Under the pieces are notes generated by a model. That model searched no databases and was not told the origin of the DNA. It saw only the letters and a program-made list of their open reading frames with translations. 64,000 bases of DNA from Psychroflexus aurantiacus (lineage in GTDB: Bacteria > Bacteroidota > Bacteroidia > Flavobacteriales > Flavobacteriaceae), in NCBI RefSeq assembly GCF_010820555.1, contig NZ_JAAIKD010000002.1, positions 372,001 to 436,000 on the forward strand, written 5' to 3'. Positions within the stretch are counted from its first letter, which is position 1. Every line of letters begins with the position of its first letter. Positions 16,216-25,448 of this stretch are shown one piece after another. Both the position numbers and the translations under genes were made by a program.

Positions 16216-17790
16216 ATGTGTGGAATATTTGTAGCCATCGAAAGTCCAAAATCAAGTCAGTTTTTAATTGAGGAATTCATGAAAATAAAACATCGTGGAC
16301 CCGACGCTTCTGACTTCAGAACTATTAAGGAAAATACCTATTTCGGGTTTCATCGGTTAGCGATCAACGGCCTGACCCCTAAAGGCAATCAGCCGATGTA
16401 TAAAGATGGAATTTGGCTGGTGGCTAATGCAGAAATATTCAACTATCTGGATCTCGCCTCAAAATACGAGATCAGGTTAGAAACGGGTTCTGACTGTGAA
16501 ATACTAATTGATTTGTATAACTTAATCGGTGAGGAGCAGATGCTTCAGGAAATAGACGGGGAGTTTGCCTTTGTGCTTTATGATGAAACCAAGGATATAT
16601 ATATCGCCGCCAGAGATCATCTTGGCGTAAGAGGCATGTATATGGGCCATGAAGATGCTGAGGTTTATTTTGCTTCAGAAAGCAAGGCCATTGCCTTTAC
16701 AAAACACCTTAACCAGTTTCCTCCAGGACATCACTGGAACTCGTATACAGACCAGGTTGTTCCTTATTTTACGCACGATTATGAACCTACGGCATTTACG
16801 GAAGAGGAATACTGCCGGAAGATCAATACACTGCTTACCGAATCTGTCGAGAAACGCATGATGAGCGAACGGCCTTTAGGCTGTTTACTCAGCGGTGGCC
16901 TGGATAGTAGTCTGGTCGCCGGAATTCTGGCCAGAAAACTCAAAGAAAAGGGGAAACAGCTGGAAACCTTTTCCATTGGTCTGGAAGGAAGTCCTGACAT
17001 CACTGCCGCGCAGAAAGTTGCCGACCATATAGGCAGCAAACACCACAGCATTGTATGTACCGAGCAGGATTTTTTGGATGAACTGGAACACACCGTGTAT
17101 ATGCTTGGAAGCTATGATGTCACCACCATACGCGCTTCGGTTGGACACCAGCTGGTCTCCAGATACGTCAGAGATCACTCCGAGGTGAAGGTCCTGTTTT
17201 CTGGAGAAACGGCCGATGAATTCGGCTCTTACCTCTATTTCCAGAACGCCCCGGACTCGGTTAGCTTTCAGCAGGAATCCATTCGGTTGTTAAAGGATAT
17301 TCAGTTTTTTGACATGAAACGGGGGGACCGATCGATTTCCAACGCAGGTCTGGAAGCCAGGGTTCCATTTGCCGACAAGGCTTTTGTGAAATTCTTTATG
17401 TCCATCCCTCCGGAACACAGAATGTTTTCCGATCAGAAAATCGAAAAATACCTTATCCGAAAGGCCTTTGAAGGGGAGAACCTTATTCCCGCCGAAGTCT
17501 TATGGAGACGTAAAAACGGGTTTTCGGACAGTGTGAGCAGCAGAGAGAAATCCTGGAGCGAGGTAATCAAAGATTACCTTGAAACTCTGGTCACAGACGA
17601 GGAGTTTCAGTCTAAAAAGTTTAACTATTCCCCGGAGCCACCTTCCAAAGAGGCTTTCTTTTACCTGAAAACCTTTGAAAAGACCTATGGCTCTCATTTT
17701 CAGTTAACACCTTACCAGTGGCTCCCAAAATGGTGTGGGGACGTCAATGATCCTTCTGCCAGAGTGCTGGAAATTTATCAGGCCGATTAA
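16216..17790 (+). CDS. asnB: Asparagine synthase (glutamine-hydrolysing)
   Basis: The 524-residue enzyme makes asparagine from aspartate, glutamine and ATP. The N-terminal class II glutaminase begins with the catalytic Cys2 (MCGIF) and has HRGPDASD, GFHRLAINGL, ANAEIFNY and GSDCEI. The synthetase domain has the PP-loop SGGLDSS at residues 226-232 and a second-half motif GETADEFGSYLYFQNAP, followed by RGDRSISNAGLEARVPFADK. Length and motif order match the AsnB type. Control by the divergent Lrp-family protein is likely. A terminator follows the stop. Confidence 0.96.
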   Translation: MCGIFVAIESPKSSQFLIEEFMKIKHRGPDASDFRTIKENTYFGFHRLAINGLTPKGNQPMYKDGIWLVANAEIFNYLDLASKYEIRLETGSDCEILIDLYNLIGEEQMLQEIDGEFAFVLYDETKDIYIAARDHLGVRGMYMGHEDAEVYFASESKAIAFTKHLNQFPPGHHWNSYTDQVVPYFTHDYEPTAFTEEEYCRKINTLLTESVEKRMMSERPLGCLLSGGLDSSLVAGILARKLKEKGKQLETFSIGLEGSPDITAAQKVADHIGSKHHSIVCTEQDFLDELEHTVYMLGSYDVTTIRASVGHQLVSRYVRDHSEVKVLFSGETADEFGSYLYFQNAPDSVSFQQESIRLLKDIQFFDMKRGDRSISNAGLEARVPFADKAFVKFFMSIPPEHRMFSDQKIEKYLIRKAFEGENLIPAEVLWRRKNGFSDSVSSREKSWSEVIKDYLETLVTDEEFQSKKFNYSPEPPSKEAFFYLKTFEKTYGSHFQLTPYQWLPKWCGDVNDPSARVLEIYQAD

Positions 17791-17817
17791 TTAGCCCGGA
17801 ATCAAATTTTAAACATC

Positions 17818-17843
17818 AGCCTGTCTTCAGACGGGCTTTTTTT
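17818..17843 (+). terminator. Rho-independent terminator of asnB
   Basis: The stem AGCCTGTC / GACGGGCT (one G:T pair) with loop TTCA is followed by seven T. It touches the stop end of the convergent flavoprotein gene. Confidence 0.85.
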
Positions 17844-19437
17844 AGGATACTGTCTTGGAAGAGGTTTTGGATAAAAGCCTGGCAACCGCTATGGCGCAGC
17901 GTTCTCCATCGATGGCTGCAGAGACAATTCCTCCGGCATAACCAGCGCCTTCACCGCAGGGGAAGAGGCCCTGAAGCTCGGTATGTTCCAGACTTTCCTC
18001 ATCTCTTGGAATTCTTACCGGAGAAGAGGTTCGGGACTCTGGTGCCAGAATAATGGCATCGGGATGGTCAAAGCCTTTCATCTTTTGAGCGAATTTCTTA
18101 AAGCCTGTACGAAGCCTCTTAGTTATTGCCCTGGGGAAAATCTGGTCCATTTCCACGGAAGTGGTCCCCGGCTGATAGGAATTTTTGGGTATGGAAGCGG
18201 ATTTCCGTTTGGAAATAAAATCCTGAAGCCGTTGTGCAGGGACCCGCTGAGTTTCACCAGCCAGCTGCCAGCATTTTTTCTCAATCGCTTCCTGAAACTT
18301 TAAGCCCTTTAAGGCTCCGTAACTTTCAAAATCAGCTAACTCTTCATCATCGATAGTCACGACAATGCCTGAATTGGCGTAGGGGTTGTTTCGTTTGGAA
18401 GGCGACCAGCCGTTGGTTACCACTTCACCCGGCCTTGTCGCGCAGGGAGCGATGATGCCACCAGGACACATGCAAAAGGAATACACGCCTTTGTTATCCA
18501 CCTGTTCTACCAGGCTATAGGCTGAAGGCGGTAAGTATTCACCCCGCTCCGCGCTTTTGTACTGGATCTCATCGATCAGGGATTGTGGGTGTTCTACCCG
18601 TACGCCCATGGCAAAGGTTTTGAACTCGATGCGAATGTTTTTCTTATCCAAAAGATAAAAAATATCTCTTGCCGAATGACCCGTAGCCAGAATACAGGCT
18701 TCTGCATACATTTCTTTTTCCCCGTTCACTTCAATGCCAACCAGGTGATGTTCTTTAATGATGAAGTCGGTAAGTTTGGTTTCAAAATGAATTTCACCCC
18801 CATGGTCCTGGATGGTTTTCCTCATTTTGGTGATGATATCCGGTAGCTTATTGGTGCCAATATGCGGATGAGCATCTACCAGAATATCTTCACTGGCGCC
18901 ATGTTCCACAAAGGTGTAAAGGATGTCTTTAATGGTTTTTTTGTGTCCCGAGCGGGTGTAAAGTTTGCCATCAGAGTAGGTACCGGCACCGCCTTCGCCA
19001 AAACAGTAGTTGGACTCTGAGTTGACCAGATGTTCTTTATTGATTTTTGCCAAATCCCGTCGCCTGGCTCTTACATCTTTGCCGCGTTCGATAACGACAG
19101 GCTTCAGCCCCTGTTCCAAAAGCTTAAGCGCTGCAAAAAGACCGGCCGGACCACTGCCAATCACCAGAACTCGTGGGTGGTCTTCGCTAACGTGATGGTA
19201 TTCCTTTGCTCTAAATTCAGGCCAGATCACCGATTCATCCTTGAGAAAATAAGCAATTCTGAGTTGGTATTTGATCTGTCTTGCCCGGGCATCGATTGAA
19301 CGCTTTACAATTTTAAATTCTGCAAGGTTTTTTACTGAAATGCCAATCTGCCTGGCCAGAACTCTTTCTAAGTCTTCCGGTTGATGAGCGATTTCAGGAG
19401 TGACGCGTATATCGATGTAATGGGGTTGAGCGGGCAT
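17842..19437 (-). CDS. Uncharacterised FAD-dependent dehydrogenase (COG2509 type)
   Basis: The 531-residue flavoprotein has an N-terminal small domain (residues 1-85, ending near EFRAKEYHHVSEDHPR). The dinucleotide fold VLVIGSGPAGLFAALKLLEQ follows with the acidic end VVIERG. It also shows YCFGEGGAGTYSDGKLYTRS, ACILATGHSARDIFYLL, the CMCPGG motif, and LFPCGEGAGYAGGIVSAAIDG near the C-terminus. This family is widespread but its substrate is unknown. It is monocistronic, between convergent terminators. Confidence 0.88.
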   Translation of the reverse strand: MPAQPHYIDIRVTPEIAHQPEDLERVLARQIGISVKNLAEFKIVKRSIDARARQIKYQLRIAYFLKDESVIWPEFRAKEYHHVSEDHPRVLVIGSGPAGLFAALKLLEQGLKPVVIERGKDVRARRRDLAKINKEHLVNSESNYCFGEGGAGTYSDGKLYTRSGHKKTIKDILYTFVEHGASEDILVDAHPHIGTNKLPDIITKMRKTIQDHGGEIHFETKLTDFIIKEHHLVGIEVNGEKEMYAEACILATGHSARDIFYLLDKKNIRIEFKTFAMGVRVEHPQSLIDEIQYKSAERGEYLPPSAYSLVEQVDNKGVYSFCMCPGGIIAPCATRPGEVVTNGWSPSKRNNPYANSGIVVTIDDEELADFESYGALKGLKFQEAIEKKCWQLAGETQRVPAQRLQDFISKRKSASIPKNSYQPGTTSVEMDQIFPRAITKRLRTGFKKFAQKMKGFDHPDAIILAPESRTSSPVRIPRDEESLEHTELQGLFPCGEGAGYAGGIVSAAIDGERCAIAVARLLSKTSSKTVS

Positions 19438-19504
19438 AGGTCAAAGTAAAACACAAAGGTAAGGAATATACTAAGTTTGAAAATGTTTATCAATCATAAG
19501 ACAC

Positions 19505-19535
19505 AAAAAAAAGCCTCAGAGATCAAGGCTTTTTT
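19505..19535 (-). terminator. Rho-independent terminator downstream of the DJ-1 gene
   Basis: The inverted repeat AAAAAAGCCT / AGGCTTTTT has a short loop and T-runs in both orientations. It sits 20 bases past the stop of the gene ending at 19,556. Confidence 0.8.
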
Positions 19536-19555
19536 CAAATGAATTCAAAACAAGA

Positions 19556-20239
19556 TTAAAGCTTGAGTTGTTTTTCCAACAATTCAGCGACTTTTTCAGA
19601 AGAAGCTGGATTCTGACCAGTAATCAAATTTTCATCTTCTACGGCGTAAGGCTGCCAGTCCTCGATTTTAGTATAAATGCCTCCGTTTTTAATCAACATG
19701 TCTTCCAGTAAAAACGGAACCACATCAGTCAACTGGACTGCATCTTCCTCCTGATTGGTAAATCCTGTTACTTTTTTACCTTCTACCAGTGGATTGCCAT
19801 CCTTGTTTTTTGGATGTTTTAGCACTGCTGGGGCATGGCAGACAAATGCTATTGGTTTTTTATGGGCATTAAACTCTTCAATGAGTTTTATAGATTCTTT
19901 GTTTTCTACAAGATCCCAAAGCACGCCGTGACCTCCTGGGTAAAAAACAGCATCAAAATCAGACTCATTAACTTCGCTTAGCTTATGTGTATTTGCCAAC
20001 AAGGTCTGGGCTTCTTTATCCAGATCAAAACGTTCGGTGGCTTTGGTTTGCGCATCTTCAGTTTCTGAATTAGGATCGATGGGTGGCTGACCTCCTTTTG
20101 GAGAAGCCAGAGTAAGTTCAAAACCTGCATCTTTTAGTTTGTAATACGGAGCTGCAAATTCCTCAATCCAAAATCCGGTCTTATTTCCAGTGTCTCCTAG
20201 TTGATCGTTACTCGTAATGACGAAAAGTACGTTTTTCAT
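19556..20239 (-). CDS. DJ-1/PfpI-family class I glutamine amidotransferase-like protein
   Basis: The 227-residue protein has the DJ-1/PfpI flavodoxin-like fold. The nucleophile elbow is FVCHAPAVL with Cys134-His135, the conserved Glu lies in the N-terminal IEEFAAP segment, and the family's YPGGHGVLWDL motif is present. It resembles the Hsp31/ThiJ-like group that acts on glyoxal-type damage or as a chaperone; I cannot choose between these. It is monocistronic with its own terminator. Confidence 0.88.
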   Translation of the reverse strand: MKNVLFVITSNDQLGDTGNKTGFWIEEFAAPYYKLKDAGFELTLASPKGGQPPIDPNSETEDAQTKATERFDLDKEAQTLLANTHKLSEVNESDFDAVFYPGGHGVLWDLVENKESIKLIEEFNAHKKPIAFVCHAPAVLKHPKNKDGNPLVEGKKVTGFTNQEEDAVQLTDVVPFLLEDMLIKNGGIYTKIEDWQPYAVEDENLITGQNPASSEKVAELLEKQLKL

Positions 20240-20419
20240 GGTAATTATTTTTAAGCAAATTTAAGGCTTTAGAGGCATCTCGAATCCATTTTAAGTAAAG
20301 CTTAAACGTATAGGTTAATCTGGTTTCTGGACAGTCGTCAATGGAAAATTTATATTATTTGATAAATGCTGTCTATTCTTGGTTTGGCTTGATTATTTTT
20401 GGATTTTAAAATTCTACTC

Positions 20420-20881
20420 ATGACCAACAATGATGTTTTGCGACGATTGCGCTATACTTTTGAATATACCGATTCCAAAATGATGTCCTTTTTCAAACTG
20501 GCAGGGGTAGAGGTGACCAGAGCAGAGGTGAGCGACTGGCTTAAAAGCGATGACGACGAAGCCTTTGCAGAACTGGAGGATAACAAACTGGCAGCTTTCC
20601 TCAATGGTCTTATCATTGCCCACCGGGGAAAGAAAGAGGGTAAAACTCCAGAAAATGAAACTTTTTTGAATAATAACGATGTGCTCAAAAAACTCAAAAT
20701 CGCTTACGAACTGAAGTCCGAAGACATTATTGAGTTATTTCTTTTAGCCGGAAAAAAGGTAAGCAAACACGAATTGAGTTCTTTTATGCGTCGACCAACT
20801 CAGCCGCAGTACAGAGAACTGATGGATCAGTACCTTAGAAATTTTCTCTACGGACTTCAGTTGAAACAGAAGTCGAAGTAA
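20420..20881 (+). CDS. DUF1456 (YehS-like) protein
   Basis: The protein is made of two copies of the DUF1456 domain, each starting NNDVL(R/K)(R/K)L: residues about 3-65 (NNDVLRRLRYTFEYTDSKMM) and about 80-145 (NNDVLKKLKIAYELKSEDII). I place the start at the ATG at 20,420 because the first repeat begins right there; a TTG 21 bases upstream is in frame but adds nothing family-like. It is cytoplasmic, of unknown function, and monocistronic. Confidence 0.88.
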   Translation: MTNNDVLRRLRYTFEYTDSKMMSFFKLAGVEVTRAEVSDWLKSDDDEAFAELEDNKLAAFLNGLIIAHRGKKEGKTPENETFLNNNDVLKKLKIAYELKSEDIIELFLLAGKKVSKHELSSFMRRPTQPQYRELMDQYLRNFLYGLQLKQKSK

Positions 20882-20927
20882 GTGCTTTTGAATTTAGGAT
20901 AGGTGAAATTAAAGGTTGAAAAAGCCT

Positions 20928-21434
20928 CTAGTTTTCTAAGCTGCTTACAGTAACCAGTAACTGACCTATATGCCGCTGACTGTGTTCAGCAGCATGAAAT
21001 AAGACGACTATCAGCGTAAAGGGCAGGTGCTTTCTTCCAACCGGACGGTACTGGGTCAAATCTGTGTCTTTTAGTGTTTTATAATAAAGCAGGCTTTCTT
21101 CGATTTTTGCATCCAGATTGCTCAGTAAAAGGGCTAAGGTGGTTTCATCATTTGCTTTCCCTTCATTTTTTAAATAAATAAACTGGCTTTTAGAAGGTGG
21201 TTTGTGCTGCGCATAAGTCAGCACCCGGTCAATCACGCCACTGATGTGCTGCAGATGAAAACCTAAGCTGGCTCTGCCAAAGACAGTGTCCCAAAGCATG
21301 GTTTCTTTAAAACCTTCAGTGTATCGATGCGCTTCAAGCTGAGATTGTAACAAGGCATGAGCCGCAGGCTGGAGTAAAGGCGGTACCTCTTCAACGGATC
21401 CTCTTAACCAATAGTCCGGAGTTGTATTCCTCAC
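20928..21434 (-). CDS. DinB-family (DUF1572/DinB_2-like) protein
   Basis: The 168-residue predicted four-helix bundle has the spaced metal-ligand histidines of the DinB superfamily (LGFHLQHISGVIDRVLTYAQ near residue 58 and LFHAAEHSQRHIGQLL near the C-terminus). Members include bacillithiol-dependent and other thiol transferases, but no specific reaction can be assigned. It lies next to a decayed toxin-antitoxin locus. Confidence 0.85.
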   Translation of the reverse strand: MRNTTPDYWLRGSVEEVPPLLQPAAHALLQSQLEAHRYTEGFKETMLWDTVFGRASLGFHLQHISGVIDRVLTYAQHKPPSKSQFIYLKNEGKANDETTLALLLSNLDAKIEESLLYYKTLKDTDLTQYRPVGRKHLPFTLIVVLFHAAEHSQRHIGQLLVTVSSLEN

Positions 21435-21453
21435 TTATTTATTCTGCTAATTT

Positions 21454-21778
21454 TTAGTAAGACCCCTTAAGCAGATCTTTTAGTTCTTTATCAGTCAAAT
21501 TTGCCTTATCGGTTTTATCGAAAATTGAAACCAAATACACACTTGATTCAGAAATTAAAACGTAGGTTATGAGTCTTGCACCTCCAGATTTGCCTTTACC
21601 TTTGGATTTGATAGCCAGTCTTGTCTTAAAACAAAGGTTGCCTAGTGCAATACCTGTTTAGGATTTATTTCTAAACTTTCAAATAAAATTGATAAATCAC
21701 TTTTGATAGAAGGATGCTTCTTAGCAATCTTTTTTAGTGATTTTAGAATTTTGGTGTAGCTATAAGGTTATAACTCAT
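21454..21778 (-). pseudogene. Decayed RelE/ParE-family toxin gene
   Basis: On the minus strand an ATG at 21,778 opens MSYNLIATPKF and then hits a stop. A one-base frame change gives KSLKKIAKKHPSIKSDLSIL up to PKQ, and a second frame change gives GIALGNLCFKTRLAIKSKGK, then GKSGGARLITYVLISESSVY, ending at 21,454. Joined together these form a complete RelE/ParE-type toxin of about 105 residues, including the basic KSKGKGKSGGAR segment and the C-terminal IFDKTDKANLTDKEL. Two frameshifts mean it is not active. It overlaps the upstream antitoxin remnant, the usual antitoxin-first operon. Confidence 0.75.
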
Positions 21779-21971
21779 CCAGTAATTCTCTTGCTGGGAT
21801 ACCTTTTAATTTTCCTTCTTTAATTTGTTTAAGCTCTTGAATAGACTCCTAAACAGCGTTAATTAACTCGGCTTTTTCAATCGTCAGTGGTTTAGCTGTA
21901 ACAAAGCTTAAACTATTCAACAGCTCCATTACAAATACTTTACTATCTTTTATATCCAATAAAACTTTCAT
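21768..21971 (-). pseudogene. Decayed antitoxin gene paired with the RelE-like remnant
   Basis: The minus-strand frame starts MKVLLDIKDSKVFVMELLNS and continues for 67 codons to a stop at 21,768, ending GKLKGIPARELLDEL. An in-frame TAG at codon 41 (21,849-21,851) interrupts it. The length, the DNA-binding-strand-like N-terminus and the overlap with the toxin start identify it as the cognate antitoxin. Both partners carry lesions, so the module is dead. Confidence 0.7.
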
Positions 21972-22101
21972 ACTCAAGGTTTAATTCTAAAACTGTTATA
22001 ACAATTATCACTAATAATTCAGAATTTAAGCATTAAGCTTAATTATGAAAATAATCAAATTGAAATTCAGATCATTTTATACGCTTGAGCTAATCCAAAT
22101 G

Positions 22102-22329
22102 TCACTTATTGATTTCTTTCAGAAATTTAAGGTACAGCTGTTCCACCTGAGTTCTGGCCCAGGGGGTTTTCCGCAAAAATTTTAAGCTTGATTTTAGGGA
22201 TGGATTGTCTTTAAAGCAGCGAATATTGATTTGCTCTCCAAGTCTTTTCCATCCATAAAAAGCCTCCAGATCCACCAGGATCTGTTCTAAGGTGATGCCG
22301 TGTAAGGGATTGTTTTTTTGGGTCTCCAC
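22102..22329 (-). CDS. VF530-family small DNA-binding protein
   Basis: The 75-residue protein matches the VF530 family: [40 protein letters not shown] and [15 protein letters not shown] cover nearly the whole length. Family members were structurally characterised as double-stranded-DNA-binding, but their role is unknown. It starts 11 bases after the helicase stop and is therefore likely cotranscribed with it. Confidence 0.9.
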   Translation of the reverse strand: METQKNNPLHGITLEQILVDLEAFYGWKRLGEQINIRCFKDNPSLKSSLKFLRKTPWARTQVEQLYLKFLKEINK

Positions 22330-22340
22330 AGCTTTGGTGT

Positions 22341-23603
22341 TTAGCGCCTTGACTTGCTCGAATTCGATCTTGTTGTTCTGGGTTTATTACCGGAAGAAGG
22401 TCTCGAATTCGAAGTATTTCTAGGTTTCTTACCTCTCTGCTGAGGGTTGAAGGGTTTGGTAGACGCATTGGGGTCTGGTTCAAAGCCTTCCAGAATATCC
22501 ATCGGAATTTTAGAGCCAATCAATTTTTCAATATCTCTCAAAAATACCGTTTCATCCGCACTAACCAAAGAAACCGCAAGTCCGCTGGCACCGGCTCTTC
22601 CTGTACGTCCAATTCTGTGCACATAATCTTCTGAAATATTTGGCAGTTCGAAATTGACCACATGAGGTAAGAGAGGTATGTCCAGACCTCGCGAAGCGAT
22701 GTCTGTCGCTACCAAAACTTTTACAGATCCGCTTTTGAATCCTGCGAGTGCTTTGGTTCTCGCGCCCTGACTTTTATTTCCGTGTATGGCGGCTGCGCCA
22801 ATTTTTGCAGCTTCCAGTTTTTTGGCCAGTTTATTGGCCCCGTGTTTTGTTCTCGCAAACACCAGAACCTGATCCCAGTTGCCTTCCGTAATCAGTTTGA
22901 TCAGCAAATCTGTTTTTTTCTCCTTAGCCACACGGTAGACCTGCTGTTCGATAGCTTCTACAGTAGTGTTTTCAGGAGTGGATTCCACAGAAACAGGATT
23001 GGTTAAAAACTCATTGGCGAGTTTTCGGATTTCTCTTGAGAAGGTGGCCGAAAACAAAAGCGTTTGTCTTTGTTTTGGGATAAGCCCCATGATTTTTTTA
23101 ATATCTCTCAAGAAGCCCATGTCCAGCATGCGGTCGGCTTCATCGAGGACTAAGATTTCAACTTTGCTTAGCGATAATAAGCCCTGATTGTTTAAATCGA
23201 GTAGTCGGCCTGGCGTGGCAATTAAAATATCCACCCCGTTTCTGAGGGTAGAGACCTGTGATTTTTGATTGACTCCACCAAAAATGACGGTGGATCTTAA
23301 ATCGACGTATTTGCTATAGTCTTTTACATTTTGATGAACCTGAGCAGCCAGTTCCCGCGTTGGGGTTAGAATCAATGCGCGTACAGGTCTGTTGCGCAAC
23401 GGAGGCGTTTGTGATAAAATATCGAGTAGCGGTAAGGTAAAACCTGCGGTTTTACCTGTTCCAGTTTGTGCTGAAGCAAGCACGTCCTTTCCTTTGAGAA
23501 CGGGAGGTATGGCTTTAGACTGAATGGGTGTTGGGGTATCGTAACCTTGTTCGCTTACCGCTTTGACAAGGGATTCTGAGAGTCCTAATGACTTAAATGA
23601 CAT
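22341..23603 (-). CDS. DEAD-box RNA helicase, RhlE-like
   Basis: The 420-residue protein has the full set of DEAD-box motifs in order: Q motif ([14 protein letters not shown]), I (AQTGTGKT), Ia (PTRELAAQ), II (DEAD), III (SAT), IV/V ([14 protein letters not shown]) and VI ([12 protein letters not shown]). The C-terminal tail after residue 385 is a basic, Ser/Asn-rich extension (for example [13 protein letters not shown]), common in RhlE proteins that act on ribosome assembly or RNA turnover. It heads a two-gene unit with the VF530 gene. Confidence 0.93.
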   Translation of the reverse strand: MSFKSLGLSESLVKAVSEQGYDTPTPIQSKAIPPVLKGKDVLASAQTGTGKTAGFTLPLLDILSQTPPLRNRPVRALILTPTRELAAQVHQNVKDYSKYVDLRSTVIFGGVNQKSQVSTLRNGVDILIATPGRLLDLNNQGLLSLSKVEILVLDEADRMLDMGFLRDIKKIMGLIPKQRQTLLFSATFSREIRKLANEFLTNPVSVESTPENTTVEAIEQQVYRVAKEKKTDLLIKLITEGNWDQVLVFARTKHGANKLAKKLEAAKIGAAAIHGNKSQGARTKALAGFKSGSVKVLVATDIASRGLDIPLLPHVVNFELPNISEDYVHRIGRTGRAGASGLAVSLVSADETVFLRDIEKLIGSKIPMDILEGFEPDPNASTKPFNPQQRGKKPRNTSNSRPSSGNKPRTTRSNSSKSRR

Positions 23604-23753
23604 AAAAAGTGTTTATGAAATGACACTAATTAGATTCAGGCCATTTCTTTATTATTTTGCAAAGGTAGGCTTTTAAAGCTGCACGGTAACTTTGATTTCA
23701 AATTTGCCGGGTTATGAGTGAATCTTTTGGTCTGAAGGCCGGTCTTAACAGCT

Positions 23754-24641
23754 TTACCAGTCTATAAAAGAAATGCCCAGGCCTAAGGTCGTCTGCTTAT
23801 GGTTGTAATCGATCAAGGTCTCTCCATAACCGGTAAACGCCTGAACGTGCAGCCTGAGATTGGATTTTACGGAGTACATATAATTGATTTCCAGACTTCC
23901 TCTGTTGTGTTCAGAATCCAGACTGTTTCTTCCGATTACATGAATGCTGTGTCTATCCAGGTTGTATAGCATTTCAGCCTCCATTCTTCCTACATAGTCA
24001 CTAATGAGGGGATTATCGTCTTTGTCTGAACTTTCTAACCTTATCCAGGGTTTAAGATAGAGTTGAAAGTTGTCTTTCTCGAAAGCCACATGAAAAATAA
24101 GTCGGTTCCAGCTCCTGGACCTGGGTAGATCTCTCCCGTTAGATTTATGATTAAATGCCAGACCTGCCATCTTTAAATCTATACCGAATACATTGACATT
24201 GACGGGGAAATTGACAATGATTTCCGGTTCGTAATTCAATTCACGAAATGGTCTGGAGATGGGATCATTATAGACCTGCCAGTTGGCAAGCTGAGTGTAA
24301 GCCAGCCAAATATCACCGTACCCAAACAGAAAAGACTGAATCAATTTGGTTTTCAGGCTCAATTGAAACTTGGCTTCCACCTGATCATAATTTAAAGGCT
24401 CTTCAAAACTGTTTTGTGGATTACTACTCTGTGGAAGAACATTGGGATCATTCGACCATCTTACAGGTAATACATAAATGGGTTTGTAGAATGTGAGCTT
24501 AAAGGTCCCGTTTTTGTCTTCCTCATCGAGTTCCCAGCGTTGAGACATCGTTTTTTCGATGATTTGATCATCACCGAAGACCGATTGCGAATAGGAATTC
24601 ATTGTAAAAAACAGGAACAGAATTAAATATTCAATTTTCAT
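23754..24641 (-). CDS. pldA: Outer membrane phospholipase A
   Basis: The protein hydrolyses acyl chains of phospholipids misplaced in the outer leaflet. The catalytic block NHKSNGRDLPRSRSWNR has His165, Ser167 and Asn179, with the same spacing as His142, Ser144 and Asn156 of E. coli OMPLA. The N-terminus is a signal peptide (MKIEYLILFLFFTMNSYSQS). I chose the ATG at 24,641 because it begins the signal peptide; the frame is open 17 codons further upstream. Beta-strands to the C-terminus end in a short aromatic strand (LGLGISFIDW). Confidence 0.9.
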   Translation of the reverse strand: MKIEYLILFLFFTMNSYSQSVFGDDQIIEKTMSQRWELDEEDKNGTFKLTFYKPIYVLPVRWSNDPNVLPQSSNPQNSFEEPLNYDQVEAKFQLSLKTKLIQSFLFGYGDIWLAYTQLANWQVYNDPISRPFRELNYEPEIIVNFPVNVNVFGIDLKMAGLAFNHKSNGRDLPRSRSWNRLIFHVAFEKDNFQLYLKPWIRLESSDKDDNPLISDYVGRMEAEMLYNLDRHSIHVIGRNSLDSEHNRGSLEINYMYSVKSNLRLHVQAFTGYGETLIDYNHKQTTLGLGISFIDW

Positions 24642-24755
24642 AAAAACAGATATGCCGCAAAAATAGAACCTGTAAAAACTAATTTTACGCATTTACTTAC
24701 AATTCTTTACTAAATGTTTTAAAATTGAAATGGGTTTACAATCCCTGGACAAAAA

Positions 24756-24831
24756 ATTCGATTCTTAAGTCGAATACTTGAAAATTCGATGTTTAAGTCG
24801 AATTGTAAAAAATTTGGTATATTAGTCGAAC
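24756..24831. promoter_or_regulatory. Three operator-like repeats at 28-bp spacing before the SatD-like gene
   Basis: Two 20-bp palindromes, ATTCGA-N8-TCGAAT (24,756-24,775 and 24,784-24,803), are followed by a third right half-site TTAGTCGAAC (24,822-24,831). The TCGAA element recurs at 24,770, 24,798 and 24,826, an exact 28-bp period. As the gene just downstream encodes a protein with a C-terminal HTH, this looks like its own operator array. Confidence 0.65.
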
Positions 24832-24842
24832 ATTTCACTCAA

Positions 24843-25448
24843 ATGGGCATGATAGCAATTATTACAGGAGATATTGTCAATTCAAAGCAACATAAGAGTT
24901 CCGACTGGCTGGAATCCTTAAAATCTGCTTTAAATCGATACGGCAAACAACCAGAAGACTGGGAGATTTACCGAGGAGACAGCTTTCAGCTTAAAACGAC
25001 AGTCGCCAAAAGTTTAGAGGCTTGTTTTTACATCAAAGCCTGTATCAAAGTCTATAAATCTCTTGATGTTAGAATGGCTGTTGGAATAGGGGAAACCAAA
25101 GGTTCTTCAGGTAAAATAACTGAAGAACAGGGGGAGGCCTTTTACAGGTCAGGGCAATGTTTCGAATCTCTAAAATCAAGTCTTCTAGCGGTAGAAACCG
25201 GGAATAAACAGGACACTGCTACTTTAAATTTAATGTTGGAGCTTGGAGCCCTAACCTTTGACAGGTGGACAAGCGTAGATGCTGAAACGCTAAAAATAGG
25301 CCTGGAGAATCCGGAGTATACGCAAAAAGAAATCGCAGAGAAGTTAAATAAATCGGCAAGTACGATAAGTTTCACGCTTCAAAAGACAGGGTATAAGGAA
25401 ATTTTAAAACTGCTGGAGTATTATAAACACTTAAGCCTGAACCCATGA
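24843..25448 (+). CDS. SatD-like HTH regulator
   Basis: From the ATG at 24,843 the protein starts MGMIAIITGDIVNSKQH, the SatD-type opening, continues with a nucleotide-cyclase-like body (EIYRGDSFQLKT, RMAVGIGETKGSSGKITEEQ) and ends in an HTH (YTQKEIAEKLNKSASTISFT, residues about 160-190). The frame is open back to 24,789, but that extension would run through the operator repeats, so I reject the upstream start. The last four bases overlap the DUF3307 gene (ATGA), and SatD-like/DUF3307 pairs recur in other genomes. The role is unknown; autoregulation through the upstream palindromes is inference. Confidence 0.82.
   Translation: MGMIAIITGDIVNSKQHKSSDWLESLKSALNRYGKQPEDWEIYRGDSFQLKTTVAKSLEACFYIKACIKVYKSLDVRMAVGIGETKGSSGKITEEQGEAFYRSGQCFESLKSSLLAVETGNKQDTATLNLMLELGALTFDRWTSVDAETLKIGLENPEYTQKEIAEKLNKSASTISFTLQKTGYKEILKLLEYYKHLSLNP

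Noticed and set aside
24789-24842. N-terminal extension of the SatD-like protein
   Set aside because: The segment consists of operator repeats and the family begins at MGMIAIITGD; start moved to 24,843.
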